Assembly: GCA_947476145.1 (NCBI GenBank) | Contig: CANJPH010000001.1 | Span: 1 to 64,000, forward strand | Direction: 5' to 3' | From: Bacteroidota bacterium | GTDB taxonomy: Bacteria; Bacteroidota; Bacteroidia; Chitinophagales; Chitinophagaceae | Length of the DNA stretch: 64,000 bases | Shown here: positions 24,038-33,907 of the stretch, in pieces | Position numbering within the stretch: position 1 is the first letter of the stretch | Layout of the letters: every line of letters starts with the position of its first letter | Made by a program: the position numbers and the translations under genes | Notes under the pieces: generated by a model | What the model saw: only the letters and a program-made list of their open reading frames with translations | Told to the model about the DNA's origin: nothing | Database searches by the model: none

Positions 24038-27034
24038 TTATTTCTTTTTTGGTTCTGCGCGTCCCAATGGTTTATTTTTTGCAAAATCAACCAATACTGG
24101 TGCAGCAACGAAAATAGATGAGTAAGTACCTGTGATGACACCAATTAACATTGCGAATGCAAATCCTCTTGTAACTTCTCCACCAAAGATGAATAAGATT
24201 AAGATTACTAAGAACACCGTTAATGAAGTCATAATGGTACGACTTAATGTTTCGTTAATCGCTCGGTTAATTACGGTAGCATTATCTGATCCTTTCATTA
24301 AATTAGAATCTTCACGGATACGGTCATATACAATAACCGTGTCATTCATTGAGAATCCAATAACCGTTAATATGGCAGCAATAAAGTGCTGGTCAATTTC
24401 TAATGGGAATGGAACTACTTTTCTTAAGAAACTAAATACAATCAAGGTTACCAATACGTCGTGTAACAATGAGAAGATGGTTCCTAAAGAGTATCTCCAA
24501 TCACGGAAACGGATAAATATGTATAAACAAATTGCAATTAAAGCAAAGACGGTTGCATTGGTTGCTCCTGACTTTAATTCTTCAGAAATAGTTGGCAATA
24601 CCGTTTGAGAACTTTGTTTGTACTTTTCTTCAAAATCTTTGAATGTAGTTCCAGCTGGTAAATATTTTGATAAACCTTTAAATAACAATCCTTCTACTTC
24701 TTGATCAATGGCATTGCCTTGATTTTTGATCTTATAGGAAGTAGTAATGTTGATTTGATTTTTAGTATCTATTGTTTTAATAATTGGCGCTTCTCCACCA
24801 AATACATTTTTAAGATCAGTTCTTACTTCTTCGGTATTTACTGCTTTATCTAATCTAACGGTGTAGCTTCTACCACCAGAGAATTCAACACCTTCATCAA
24901 ATCCGTTGAAGAAAGAAGCAATACCCATTACAAGTACTACAGCCGACAACATATAAGCATACTTTCTGAATTCAATGAATTTGAAAGTTGCATGCTTAAA
25001 AATAGATCTTGAAATTTTTGTGAAATATTCAAAGTGACGATTATTGTTAGCATAGATATCTGTAATTAAACGAGAAACTAAAATTCCACAAAATAAGGAC
25101 AATAAAATACCAATAATTTGTGTTGTAGCAAATCCTAATACTGGGCCTAAACCAAAGTAAGCTAAGATACATGCCGTTAAAAGGGTAGTAACGTGTGCAT
25201 CCAATACAGGAGACATAGAACGTTTGTAACCATCCGTAACCGCCATTTGATAACTCTTACCTTTAGTAAGTTCCTCTTTGATTCTTTCAAATATAATTAC
25301 GTTCGTATCCACCGCCATACCAATGGTTAATACTAAACCGGCAATACCTGGCGCAGTCAATGTAAATCCTAATGCGCTTAAGATACCTACTGTAAATAAT
25401 AAGTTTAACACCAATGCGATATTAGCTACCCAACCACCAGTGTTAAAGTATAATAACATTAAGGCGAATATTACTAAGAAGGCAATTCCAAATGACATTA
25501 AGCCACCTTGAACGGTAGACTTACCTAATGTTGGGCCAATTAATTGTTCCTGAACAATTTTAGCAGATGCAGGTAAAGCACCAATTTTTAGGATGTCAAC
25601 TAAATCTTGAGCAGTTTTAATAGTATAGTTACCACTAATAGACGAACTACCTGTTGTAATGGCGTCATTTACATTTGGAGCAGAGTAAACCGTATTATCT
25701 AAAACAATAGCAATGGGTTTGCCAATATTTCTCTGCGTCATTTTTGCCCATATAGCAGTGGCCTCAGACTTCATGTTCATTTTAATATCAATCTTTCCTA
25801 ATTCATTGGTACCTACTGAAGAAGTTTCTACAATATCACCTTCTAATTCTGAAAGACCATTCTCTAAAGTTTTCACTGCATAAAGAGGGTAGATGTCTTT
25901 TGATTTAACATCAACATCTTCCTCTATTTTTCCATACATGAAAACTAAGTTAGAAGGGAATTTAGATTTTACCTCAGGTAAAGCTAAATAAGCATTTAAT
26001 TTTGCAGTATCTTTTTTAGCTATAAAACCTATTGTACTTGGATAATATACTTGGCCAGTTTTAGGATCTTGACTTGGCTGAGAAAGATTTAAAATTTTAA
26101 GTGGGTTTTTGTTAGCACCCAAAACAATGCTATCTACTTTCATTCCACCACTTGTATCTTTAACACCTGCTAAACTTAGCTCAATTGCTTTGTCCGCAGC
26201 AGTTATTGCACTTTGCAAATCTCTATTTTCAAATGTATAAACCTCAAAGAATTGCAAGTTAGCAGTTGATTGTAAATTAGCACGCACTCTTTCTTTTTCC
26301 GTAACACCTGCTAATTCAATATTGATAATTCCTTTGCTTGCATTTGGATTAATATTTGGAGAAGCAAGACCAAATTTATCAATACGCTTAGTGATAATGT
26401 TGATTGTAGATTCAAACGCAGCATTTGACTTTTCTCTTAAAAATGCTTCCACCTCTTTATTAGAAGCGTCAAATTTTGGTGTATTATCATTTTTACGTTT
26501 TGCATTTGCGAACAATGGGGCTAATTTACCTTGAGGACTTACGCGATTGTATTCCTCCATAAATAAAGTAATTAAATCGGCACTACTGTTTGCTTTTCTT
26601 GCAACTGCATTGTTTAATGCGGTATTGAAAGAGGCATCCTTAGAATAGTTTGATAAGGATTTAATAAGACCATCCAAACTCACTTCCATGGTTACGCTCA
26701 TACCACCTTGTAAATCAAGACCCAAAGACAATTCCTTTTCCTTTGCAGAACCATAGGTGGTTAAGCCAAAAAATAATTTGGTGTCTTTAGTACTATCTAA
26801 TAATCTTTTATAATAAGTTTTCTTTAATTCGCTGATACTATCATTATAAGATGACTGTTTTTCCTTGTCTCCAGGGTATACCTGATCCGCTTTAGTGAAT
26901 TTCTTTACCCAAGTAGATGCTTTGGCATCCATTGCTGATTCGTGTTTATTTACGAAATAAGTAAATGACAATTGGTAGATACAAATTAAAATAAGCGCAA
27001 TAGCGAAAAAGCGCACTAATCCTTTGAGTTGCAT
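24038..27034 (-). CDS. secDF: Protein translocase subunit SecDF (fused)
   Basis: This 998-residue inner-membrane protein fuses SecD and SecF, which use the proton gradient to pull exported proteins through SecYEG. The SecD half has a first membrane helix, a large periplasmic P1 domain (LGLDLQGGMSVTMEV near residue 100) and helices around 510-690 with GMAVDTNVIIFERIKEE. The SecF half starts near 715, with GFDEGVEFSGGRSYTV and TVIGFSMNDTVIVYDRIRED. The fused form is the usual one in Bacteroidota. Its partner YajC is encoded at 31.9 kb. Confidence 0.97.
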   Translation of the reverse strand: MQLKGLVRFFAIALILICIYQLSFTYFVNKHESAMDAKASTWVKKFTKADQVYPGDKEKQSSYNDSISELKKTYYKRLLDSTKDTKLFFGLTTYGSAKEKELSLGLDLQGGMSVTMEVSLDGLIKSLSNYSKDASFNTALNNAVARKANSSADLITLFMEEYNRVSPQGKLAPLFANAKRKNDNTPKFDASNKEVEAFLREKSNAAFESTINIITKRIDKFGLASPNINPNASKGIINIELAGVTEKERVRANLQSTANLQFFEVYTFENRDLQSAITAADKAIELSLAGVKDTSGGMKVDSIVLGANKNPLKILNLSQPSQDPKTGQVYYPSTIGFIAKKDTAKLNAYLALPEVKSKFPSNLVFMYGKIEEDVDVKSKDIYPLYAVKTLENGLSELEGDIVETSSVGTNELGKIDIKMNMKSEATAIWAKMTQRNIGKPIAIVLDNTVYSAPNVNDAITTGSSSISGNYTIKTAQDLVDILKIGALPASAKIVQEQLIGPTLGKSTVQGGLMSFGIAFLVIFALMLLYFNTGGWVANIALVLNLLFTVGILSALGFTLTAPGIAGLVLTIGMAVDTNVIIFERIKEELTKGKSYQMAVTDGYKRSMSPVLDAHVTTLLTACILAYFGLGPVLGFATTQIIGILLSLFCGILVSRLITDIYANNNRHFEYFTKISRSIFKHATFKFIEFRKYAYMLSAVVLVMGIASFFNGFDEGVEFSGGRSYTVRLDKAVNTEEVRTDLKNVFGGEAPIIKTIDTKNQINITTSYKIKNQGNAIDQEVEGLLFKGLSKYLPAGTTFKDFEEKYKQSSQTVLPTISEELKSGATNATVFALIAICLYIFIRFRDWRYSLGTIFSLLHDVLVTLIVFSFLRKVVPFPLEIDQHFIAAILTVIGFSMNDTVIVYDRIREDSNLMKGSDNATVINRAINETLSRTIMTSLTVFLVILILFIFGGEVTRGFAFAMLIGVITGTYSSIFVAAPVLVDFAKNKPLGRAEPKKK

Positions 27035-27106
27035 AATAGTTTGGTTAACTGATTTTTAGTCGGCAAATATAGTGGAAACCACCCGAAATTTAAGGCCAAA
27101 AAGGCA

Positions 27107-27586
27107 TTATTTTACGGCTGAAAGCTTGATGTTGAAATACAGCGGAGAATTGCCTGGAATAGAGGATCCAGCACCAGCCGAACCATACCCTAATGAAGAG
27201 GGGATTAAGACTTTAATTTCGCCTCCAACACCTATTTTAGGTACTGCGATCTGCCATCCTTTAATCAATTGGTTTAAAACATAAGTAATAGTACCAGCAT
27301 CAAATTGTTTATCATTCATTAATGTTCCTACATAAGTTACTGTAATTGTGTTTGTTACGGTAGGACGGGTGCTATTTCCCGGGGTGATAATTTCATATAA
27401 AATGCCACTTGCATCTGTGGTGTAATTGATATTATGTGATTTGGCAAAAGAAACCATTTGTTCCTGCTCAGTTGCTCCAGATTTGCTACATGCATTTAAG
27501 GTCAAAACAGCCGAAATTGCTATAAAAATGCTTAAAAATTGAGAAAAAAGCCCTTTTTTGATTGATTTTTGAGTAAAATTGATCAT
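27107..27586 (-). CDS. FKBP-type peptidyl-prolyl isomerase lipoprotein
   Basis: This 159-residue protein has a lipoprotein signal ending ALTLNAC (Cys33) and a single FKBP domain (about 75-159). VTYVGTLMNDKQFDAG, LIKGWQIAVPKIGVGGEIKVLIPSSLGYGSAGAG and the final LYFNIKLSAVK are the typical fold motifs. It would catalyse prolyl isomerisation in the periplasm, assisting the folding of exported proteins. It overlaps the upstream small membrane protein gene by 4 bp (ATGA), so the two are probably translationally coupled. Confidence 0.92.
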   Translation of the reverse strand: MINFTQKSIKKGLFSQFLSIFIAISAVLTLNACSKSGATEQEQMVSFAKSHNINYTTDASGILYEIITPGNSTRPTVTNTITVTYVGTLMNDKQFDAGTITYVLNQLIKGWQIAVPKIGVGGEIKVLIPSSLGYGSAGAGSSIPGNSPLYFNIKLSAVK

Positions 27587-27894
27587 TTTTTGTTTTTTAT
27601 ATTTTTTAATTCTTGAAACCTATGTTCATTCATTTCGGAGGTGAATTGTTGGTATAACCAAGCAAAACCTACCGATATAATTATTATTGCAATAATAATC
27701 CAAATTTCATTCCCACGGCTATTTGCTACCATATTAGCTCTTTCATACCATCCTACAGTGGAAATTACCATCACCAATATGCCCAAGCTTAAGGAAAAGC
27801 TCAATCCTCTTAAAAATGAGCGTCTTTTATAATTAGGTTGAATTCGTTCTTTTTCCCATTGCGCATAAAATTTTTCCTCCTCTAAACTTATCAT
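27583..27894 (-). CDS. Small two-helix membrane protein, unknown
   Basis: This 103-residue protein has a basic N-terminus and two hydrophobic segments (about 30-47, SFSLSLGILVMVISTVGW; and about 64-82, EIWIIIAIIIISVGFAWLY), then a charged tail ending in lysines. No enzymatic motif is seen. The stop codon overlaps the start of the FKBP lipoprotein gene, suggesting co-expression. Family unknown to me. Confidence 0.6.
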   Translation of the reverse strand: MISLEEEKFYAQWEKERIQPNYKRRSFLRGLSFSLSLGILVMVISTVGWYERANMVANSRGNEIWIIIAIIIISVGFAWLYQQFTSEMNEHRFQELKNIKNKK

Positions 27895-27971
27895 ATTGCA
27901 AATTTATGGAATGAAGCGTATAATATACGACTCATGACGTACTTTTAATTTCATTTTTATCCAAGCACCTT

Positions 27972-28682
27972 ATGAAAGCATTTATTCAAAAATGGGGGAT
28001 TACCTTATATATCCTCTTATTATCGACTCATTTGTATGGACAAATTTTAGGGGATCAATTTATGACCCTTCAATTTATCACGAAGGCTTTATTGCTTCCC
28101 ATTTTAATATTGTTTATTATGGCGCAGGATGCTTTTATAAAAACACCTATAACTAAATGGCTAATTATCATTGCTTTATTTGGATCCTTTTTAGGTGACG
28201 TGCTTTTAACTTATCCCGATTATTTTATATTAGGCATGGTTGCTTTTATGACAACGCACGTTTTTAATATTATGATGTTTAATAAAATTAATGGGATAGG
28301 GCAGCCGAAATCAAAAAAGTTAATTGTATTTACTTTTATATTAGGCGCTTTTTGTGCACTTATTTATTACAAATTACAGGCAGCCATGGGAAGTTTAATT
28401 TATCCCATTTTAATTTATATGGTACTTATATGTACCGCAGCATTAATGGCCATTCATGCCGGGGGAAATTTAAAAGCGGAATTGATTTCAAAATTATTTT
28501 GGTTCCCTGGCATGTTATTTTTTATTTGCTCCGATACCGTATTGGCATTTAATAAATTTGACTGGTCAAAACATCATCCCATAAAAAATATTGGTTTGGT
28601 GACGATGCTTACCTATGGGATTGCTCAAATATTATTAGTGAAAGGGTATCAAATTTATCTTAAGCAACAAGCAGCTAAATAA
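27972..28682 (+). CDS. YhhN/TMEM86-family membrane protein (lysoplasmalogenase-like)
   Basis: This 236-residue integral membrane protein has about eight hydrophobic helices. Conserved family positions include LFGSFLGDVLLTYPDYFILG (first Asp near residue 80) and FICSDTVLAFNKF (second Asp near 186), matching the two acidic residues of the YhhN family. Mammalian TMEM86 hydrolyses lysoplasmalogen vinyl ethers; the bacterial substrate is uncertain. It diverges from the small membrane protein gene and converges with groL at a shared terminator. Confidence 0.85.
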   Translation: MKAFIQKWGITLYILLLSTHLYGQILGDQFMTLQFITKALLLPILILFIMAQDAFIKTPITKWLIIIALFGSFLGDVLLTYPDYFILGMVAFMTTHVFNIMMFNKINGIGQPKSKKLIVFTFILGAFCALIYYKLQAAMGSLIYPILIYMVLICTAALMAIHAGGNLKAELISKLFWFPGMLFFICSDTVLAFNKFDWSKHHPIKNIGLVTMLTYGIAQILLVKGYQIYLKQQAAK

Positions 28683-28714
28683 AAAAAGGCTCCTCAAATG
28701 AGGAGCCTTTTTTT
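28681..28714. terminator. Bidirectional terminator between yhhN and groL
   Basis: AAAAAAAGGCTCCTC and GAGGAGCCTTTTTTT form a perfect 15-bp arm pair around AAAT. It serves both convergent genes. Confidence 0.95.
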
Positions 28715-28744
28715 ATAGTAACGCAGTTTATTTGCGTATTTATT

Positions 28745-30379
28745 TTAGTAACCCATACCACCCATATCAGGTGCATGTCCACCACCTTGTGGCGCTGCAG
28801 GAGCTGGTTTGTCTGCAATCACACACTCTGTTGTTAACAACATAGAAGCGATAGAAGCTGCATTTTCTAAAGCAACTCTTGTTACTTTAGTAGGGTCAAT
28901 TACACCTGCTTTGAATAAGTTTTCGAAAACTTCTGTTCTTGCATTAAAACCAAAGTCGTCTTTGCCTTCTTTGATTCTTTGAACAACAATAGAACCCTCG
29001 ATACCGCTATTCTTCACAATTTGACGAAGTGGTTCTTCAATTGCACGACGTACAATTTGTATACCCGTATTCTCGTCTTCGTTCGCACCTTTTAATTTTT
29101 CTAAACTTGCTACTGCACGAATATAAGCAACCCCACCACCTGGTACGATTCCTTCTTCCACTGCAGCACGTGTAGCATGTAAAGCATCGTCTACACGATC
29201 CTTCTTTTCTTTCATTTCAGTTTCAGTGGCAGCACCTACATAAAGTACAGCTACACCACCACTTAACTTCGCTAAACGCTCTTGTAATTTTTCTTTATCA
29301 TAATCAGAAGTGGTATTCTCAATTTGCGCTTTGATTTGATTTACACGACTTGTGATATCTGCTTTTTTACCTTTACCACCAACGATAACGGTATTGTCTT
29401 TATCAATCGTAATAGAAGAGGCTTGACCTAAATAAGTTAAGTCCGCATTCTCTAATTTAAATCCTTGCTCTTCGCTAATCACCGTACCTGCAGTTAGGAT
29501 CGCAATGTCGGTTAACATTTCTTTTCTTCTGTCACCAAAGCCTGGTGCTTTAACAGCAGCCACTTTGATGGTACCACGTAATTTATTCACTACCAATGTT
29601 GCCATTGCTTCACCTTCTAAATCTTCAGCAATGATTACTAATGGACGGCTCGTTTGAGCAACTTTCTCTAAAATATGTAAGATATCTTTCATTGCTGAAA
29701 TCTTCTTATCATAAATTAAGATATATGGATTTTGCATTTCAGCTTCCATCTTTTCACTGTTGGTAACAAAGTAAGGAGAAACATAACCACGGTCAAATTG
29801 CATTCCCTCAACAACATCCACTGTTGTATCAGTACCTTTTGCTTCCTCAACTGTAATTACACCTTCTTTACCCACTTTACTCATTGCAAGCGCAATTAAT
29901 TTACCAATTTCATTGTCATTGTTTGCAGAAATAGAAGCTACTTGCTCAATCTTTTTAGCGTCGTTGCCAACGGTTTGCGATTGTGCTTTTAAACTTGCTA
30001 CCACTTTTTCAACTGCTTTATCAATACCACGCTTTAAATCCATTGGATTGGCACCAGCCGTTACGTTTCTTAAACCTTCTCCAATAATAGCTTGTGCTAA
30101 AACAGTAGCCGTAGTAGTACCATCACCAGCTTGATCAGCCGTTTTGCTTGCTACTTCTTTAACCATTTGTGCACCAATATTCTCGATAGGATCTTCTAAG
30201 TCAATTTCTTTGGCTACAGAAACACCATCCTTAGTAATAGAAGGTGATCCAAATTTTTTCTCAATTACAACGTTACGACCTTTTGGTCCTAATGTTACTT
30301 TTACGGCGTTGGCTAAAGTGTCAACACCTTTTTTCATTTTATTTCTCGCTTCTAAGTCGAAAAAAATCATTTTTGACAT
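28745..30379 (-). CDS. groL: Chaperonin GroEL
   Basis: This 544-residue Hsp60 subunit forms the ATP-driven double-ring folding chamber. It starts with [21 protein letters not shown], has the ATP-binding [11 protein letters not shown] near residue 87, and ends in a short Gly/Met-rich tail ([13 protein letters not shown]), as Bacteroidota GroELs do. Length is canonical. It follows groS after 57 bp on the same strand and has a perfect downstream terminator. The operon promoter is upstream of groS. Confidence 0.98.
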   Translation of the reverse strand: MSKMIFFDLEARNKMKKGVDTLANAVKVTLGPKGRNVVIEKKFGSPSITKDGVSVAKEIDLEDPIENIGAQMVKEVASKTADQAGDGTTTATVLAQAIIGEGLRNVTAGANPMDLKRGIDKAVEKVVASLKAQSQTVGNDAKKIEQVASISANNDNEIGKLIALAMSKVGKEGVITVEEAKGTDTTVDVVEGMQFDRGYVSPYFVTNSEKMEAEMQNPYILIYDKKISAMKDILHILEKVAQTSRPLVIIAEDLEGEAMATLVVNKLRGTIKVAAVKAPGFGDRRKEMLTDIAILTAGTVISEEQGFKLENADLTYLGQASSITIDKDNTVIVGGKGKKADITSRVNQIKAQIENTTSDYDKEKLQERLAKLSGGVAVLYVGAATETEMKEKKDRVDDALHATRAAVEEGIVPGGGVAYIRAVASLEKLKGANEDENTGIQIVRRAIEEPLRQIVKNSGIEGSIVVQRIKEGKDDFGFNARTEVFENLFKAGVIDPTKVTRVALENAASIASMLLTTECVIADKPAPAAPQGGGHAPDMGGMGY

Positions 30380-30436
30380 ATAAACTTATTTTTAATCGTT
30401 AATTAATTTAAATAGGATAGATTGGTTTTGTATCAT

Positions 30437-30730
30437 TTATACAATGGCCAAAATATCACTTTCACGCATGATCAATAAATCTTGACCTTCAATTTGAATT
30501 TCAGTTCCAGCATATTTACCATATAAAACGGTATCACCTACTTTAACGGTTACTGGTTCGTCTTTTTTACCTGGTCCTGCAGCAACTATCACTCCACGTT
30601 GTGGTTTTTCTTTTGCGGTGTCTGGAATAATGATTCCTCCAGCTGTTTTCTCTTCAGCAGCGGCAGGCATCACAATTACTCTGTCGTGTAAAGGCGTAAT
30701 GTTTACTTTTTTAGCCGTACTCTTAGCCAT
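30437..30730 (-). CDS. groS: Co-chaperonin GroES
   Basis: This 97-residue Hsp10 caps Gro[39 protein letters not shown] (mobile loop) and [13 protein letters not shown] are canonical. It is the first gene of the groS-groL operon. No CIRCE element (TTAGCACTC-N9-GAGTGCTAA) is found upstream, so HrcA control is not supported. A sigma-54-like element lies about 50 bp upstream. Confidence 0.98.
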   Translation of the reverse strand: MAKSTAKKVNITPLHDRVIVMPAAAEEKTAGGIIIPDTAKEKPQRGVIVAAGPGKKDEPVTVKVGDTVLYGKYAGTEIQIEGQDLLIMRESDILAIV

Positions 30731-30776
30731 ACTTTATCGTTTTTGGTTTAATAATTAATGTTTGTACCTAATAGGT

Positions 30777-30792
30777 AGCTAGAATCGTGCCA
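30777..30792 (-). promoter_or_regulatory. Candidate sigma-54 promoter upstream of groS
   Basis: On the minus strand TGGCACG-ATTC-TAGCT keeps the invariant GG-N10-GC spacing of -24/-12 promoters, with one mismatch to TTGCW. The start would fall near 30765, about 35 nt before groS. TGACTT/AAGTCA arms (30794-30799/30815-30820) lie immediately upstream. No rpoN or activator gene is in the window, so this is sequence resemblance only. Confidence 0.4.
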
Positions 30793-30963
30793 GTGACTTT
30801 TTTTCTGATTGAATAAGTCAAAATAGCAGTAATACTTTCTATTGGTAGACAAGGGTGGCAAATCTAACCTTAAATTTGATGGTTTTGTACCTATTTATGT
30901 AAAAAATGTCAGTTTTTTCGGAAATATTTGAATAGCTTTGCCCGCCTTATAGCTCTTATTAAT

Positions 30964-31878
30964 ATGATGAACAGAAGAAATATACGAATTAAAGTAATGC
31001 AGGTTTTGTACATGCTAGACTCCAATATTCAAGGTACCTCCAACGCTTTACTTATTAAAGAGTTTGACAAAACTCGAAATTTGTTCGTTTTCTTGGTTCA
31101 TTTAATCCATCAAGTGGCTTTATATGCCGAGGTGGAATCACAACAGCGTTCCGCTAAAAATTTACCCAATCAAGCCGATTTATCCGTTAATATTAAAATT
31201 GCGGGCAATACAGTGGTTTGGCAAACCATGGAATTGGAAGGGTTTAAAAAAGCAGTTGAATTGATTAAGCCCCAACAATGGATTAAAGGGGATTTAGTTA
31301 AGAATTTATTTAGACATTTAGTGGAGTCTGCCGAATACAAGACATATATCTCCGAAGAAAATAGAGACAAAGCCAAGGAAAAAGAAATATTAAAATTCAT
31401 TTTTGGAACCATCATTTTAGGTTCAGAGAATACCCTGGACTTCATAGAGGAACATTTTACCAATTGGGAGGATGAAGGAGATATGATGATTGGTTTTGTA
31501 CTTAATTATATACAAAAACCTGGATCTGTTCATTTCTTAGATTTAGTAGGGGATGAGAAGATGAAATTCGCTACCGATTTATTGGAAACAGCCATTGACA
31601 AAAAAACTATTGCAGAAGATATCATTAAGCCAAAATTAAAAAATTGGGATCCTGAGCGTATTGCCATGATTGATATGATATTACTAAGATTGGGGGTTTG
31701 CGAATTAGTCTATTTTGATACTATCCCTACCAAAGTAACTATCAATGAATATATAGATTTAGCAAAAGAATACAGTACTGAACAAAGTGGTCATTTTGTG
31801 AATGGCATTTTAGATAGTATACATAAGGAATTAGTGGGCAATGGGAAAATTCAAAAAGTAAGCCATAAGGGCAAATAG
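30964..31878 (+). CDS. nusB: Transcription antitermination factor NusB (long form)
   Basis: NusB binds boxA RNA with S10 and supports rRNA transcription. The 304-residue protein is about twice the E. coli length, the usual Bacteroidota form. It has an N-terminal MMNRRNIRIKVMQVLYMLDS and a C-terminal core with DLLETAIDKKTIAEDIIKPK, NWDPERIAMIDMILLRLGVCEL and TKVTINEYIDLAKEYS. The ATG at 30964 is chosen. An upstream TTG at 30928 would place TAGCTTTG (30933-30940), a -7 promoter box, inside the gene. yajC follows 68 bp later. Confidence 0.93.
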   Translation: MMNRRNIRIKVMQVLYMLDSNIQGTSNALLIKEFDKTRNLFVFLVHLIHQVALYAEVESQQRSAKNLPNQADLSVNIKIAGNTVVWQTMELEGFKKAVELIKPQQWIKGDLVKNLFRHLVESAEYKTYISEENRDKAKEKEILKFIFGTIILGSENTLDFIEEHFTNWEDEGDMMIGFVLNYIQKPGSVHFLDLVGDEKMKFATDLLETAIDKKTIAEDIIKPKLKNWDPERIAMIDMILLRLGVCELVYFDTIPTKVTINEYIDLAKEYSTEQSGHFVNGILDSIHKELVGNGKIQKVSHKGK

Positions 31879-31946
31879 TATTTTAACCTATATTTGTATT
31901 CAGCGAAATCGCTAACAAACATTCAAATAAATTTAAACAAATAAAA

Positions 31947-32252
31947 ATGACAACAATTTTATTACAAGCTCCACAAGGCGGAGGAACATTTCAGTTGGTA
32001 ATGTTAGGTGGAATTATCGTAGTGTTTTGGTTTTTCATGATTCGTCCACAAGCTAAAAAAGCAAAAGAGCAAAAAAAGTTTATTGACAATATGCAAAAAG
32101 GGGATAAGGTGGTTACCATCGCAGGTATTCATGGAACTATTAATAAAGTAAACGAGGACAATACGGTTCAGTTGGAAGTAAGTCCTGGAAGTTATATTAA
32201 AATTGAAAGATCTTCTATTAGCTTAGAATGGTCTCAAGCAATTAGCAAATAA
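31947..32252 (+). CDS. yajC: Sec translocase accessory subunit YajC
   Basis: This 101-residue protein has one membrane helix (LVMLGGIIVVFWFFMI, about 18-33), followed by RPQAKKAKEQKKFIDNMQKGDKVVTIAGIHG, the YajC signature. It associates with SecDF at the inner membrane. TATATTTG at 31889-31896 is a -7-like box. A terminator follows at 32273. Confidence 0.96.
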   Translation: MTTILLQAPQGGGTFQLVMLGGIIVVFWFFMIRPQAKKAKEQKKFIDNMQKGDKVVTIAGIHGTINKVNEDNTVQLEVSPGSYIKIERSSISLEWSQAISK

Positions 32253-32272
32253 TAGTTCCCAAATTATTACTG

Positions 32273-32320
32273 AATCCGAAATAGGAATCCTAGCATTAGG
32301 AAGCTTATTTCGGATTTTTT
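32273..32320 (+). terminator. yajC terminator
   Basis: ATCCGAAATA pairs with TATTTCGGAT over 10 bp around a 22-nt loop that itself contains a small stem (TCCTA/TAGGA), followed by a T-run. Confidence 0.82.
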
Positions 32321-32361
32321 ATATTTAAAATTGACCTAACTTTAATATACATATCAATCAT

Positions 32362-32952
32362 ATGGCAGTTATTATAGGTTTAACGGGGGGTATTGGATCG
32401 GGCAAGTCAACGATTGCAAAAGTTTTTGCCAATTTGAGCGTGCCTATATTTGATGCAGACAGCACTGCTAAAAATATTATGAATACGAATCCTATCATCA
32501 AAGAAAAATTAATCGCTGCTTTTGGAGAGGATGTATATACTAAATCTGATATTTTAAACCGTTCCTATTTATCTAAGATTGTTTTTACTGATGAATACAA
32601 ATTAGCATTACTTAATAATATTGTACATCCTATTACTATTCAAGCGGCATTGGATTGGGCTGCAGTTCAAACTACACCCTATGTAATTAAAGAAGCCGCT
32701 TTATTTTTTGAATCTGGCTCTAGCTTCGGTGCACATAAAATAATTGGAGTAACTGCACCAAAGTCCTTAAGAATTAACCGAGTAATGAGAAGGGATCATT
32801 GTACCAAAGAGGAAGTGGAAAAAAGAATGTCACATCAGATTCAGGAATCTCTTAAAATGAAACTATGTGATTGGGTGATTGTGAATGATGACCAACAATT
32901 GGTATTGCCTCAGGTGTTGGCAATACACGAAACCATACTCGCTGGTTTGTAA
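32362..32952 (+). CDS. coaE: Dephospho-CoA kinase
   Basis: CoaE phosphorylates the ribose 3'-hydroxyl of dephospho-CoA, the last step of CoA synthesis. The 196 residues start MAVIIGLTGGIGSGKSTIAK (P-loop at 8-16) and contain IFDADSTAK, IKEAALFFESG and the lid region RINRVMRRDHCTKEEVEKRM. Length is canonical. The stop lies 1 bp from the stop of the convergent methyltransferase gene, with no terminator between. Confidence 0.96.
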   Translation: MAVIIGLTGGIGSGKSTIAKVFANLSVPIFDADSTAKNIMNTNPIIKEKLIAAFGEDVYTKSDILNRSYLSKIVFTDEYKLALLNNIVHPITIQAALDWAAVQTTPYVIKEAALFFESGSSFGAHKIIGVTAPKSLRINRVMRRDHCTKEEVEKRMSHQIQESLKMKLCDWVIVNDDQQLVLPQVLAIHETILAGL

Positions 32953-32953
32953 A

Positions 32954-33907
32954 TTATTCCTTTATTATTTTATAGCACCAGCGTTTTAATCTGCCTTCAA
33001 AATCAAATGGGGTAGTGGCTTTGGTAATATCTTTTATTTGCTTACTGTCAATGTTTTCTATATCCAGTATGAACTGCGTAAAGTTGGTGCTAAAATATAA
33101 AATACCCCCTGGTTTCATAGCACGTAAAACATCATTGATCAGTTCCACATGGTCGCGTTGAATATCTAAAATATCCTTCATCCTTTTACTGTTACTAAAA
33201 GTGGGCGGATCCATCACTACTAAATCATAATAATTGACAGGCAATGTTTTCAAATATTGCTTTACGTCGGCATGAATAAATTGATAGGCAACTGGACTTT
33301 TTAATAAGTTCGTTGTAAAATTATCTTCACTCCAGGACAAATAGGTTTTAGATAAGTCTACCGATGTAACGGTCTTTGCCCCTGCAGCTGCAGCGTATAC
33401 AGAGAAAGAACTGGTATAACTGAATAAGTTCAAAAAGTGTTTATCCTTGGCTTCTGTTGCGACAATTTGCCTTGTAATTCTATGATCTAAGAATAAACCC
33501 GTATCTAAATAATCTGTTAAGTTCACTAAGAATTTATGTCCATTTTCTTGAACAGTGATAATTTTAGACTCGGTTACTTCTTCTTTTTCATATTGTCCTT
33601 CTCTATGGGACATTCTTTTGCGCAATTTCACATACATATGATCTACAGGAACACCTGTCATGGAAGATATAATTGCTTTTGTTGTTTCAAACCAAGCCGC
33701 ATGTTCTTCTTCGTTCAAAGCATGACGACGATTGTATTCGGCAATATAAATGTAGTCTTCGTAAAATTCAACACATATAGGAAATTCAGGTAGGTCATGG
33801 TCATATAATCTCCAACAAGTTAAGTTTAAACGCTTTACTTGTTTAAGGCGGTGCTTATAATTTTTAAGCAACCTGTTTTCAAACATTTCAAATTTTTCGG
33901 GAGTCAC
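32954..33907 (-). CDS. RlmK-like rRNA large-subunit methyltransferase (stand-alone)
   Basis: This 317-residue SAM-dependent enzyme aligns by eye with the C-terminal half of E. coli RlmL/RlmKL, which makes m7G2069 in 23S rRNA. Shared stretches are ENRLLKNYKH, CWRLYDHDLPEFP, FLVNLTDYLDTGLFLDHRITR, FLNLFSYTSSFSVYAAAAGA and VMDPPTFSNSKRMKDILDIQ (DPPTF catalytic loop). The THUMP-containing RlmL half is absent. The GTG start at 33907 overlaps the aspB stop by 1 bp; an ATG at 33886 is an alternative start. It could modify another site, since stand-alone forms are poorly characterised. Confidence 0.82.
   Translation of the reverse strand: MTPEKFEMFENRLLKNYKHRLKQVKRLNLTCWRLYDHDLPEFPICVEFYEDYIYIAEYNRRHALNEEEHAAWFETTKAIISSMTGVPVDHMYVKLRKRMSHREGQYEKEEVTESKIITVQENGHKFLVNLTDYLDTGLFLDHRITRQIVATEAKDKHFLNLFSYTSSFSVYAAAAGAKTVTSVDLSKTYLSWSEDNFTTNLLKSPVAYQFIHADVKQYLKTLPVNYYDLVVMDPPTFSNSKRMKDILDIQRDHVELINDVLRAMKPGGILYFSTNFTQFILDIENIDSKQIKDITKATTPFDFEGRLKRWCYKIIKE

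Noticed and set aside
24132..24608. 158-codon plus-strand frame opposite secDF
   Set aside because: It is antisense to the conserved SecF membrane helices and reflects codon bias only.
30731..30963. Possible CIRCE element upstream of groES
   Set aside because: No TTAGCACTC/GAGTGCTAA arms were found on either strand; the only dyad is TGACTT/AAGTCA, which does not match.
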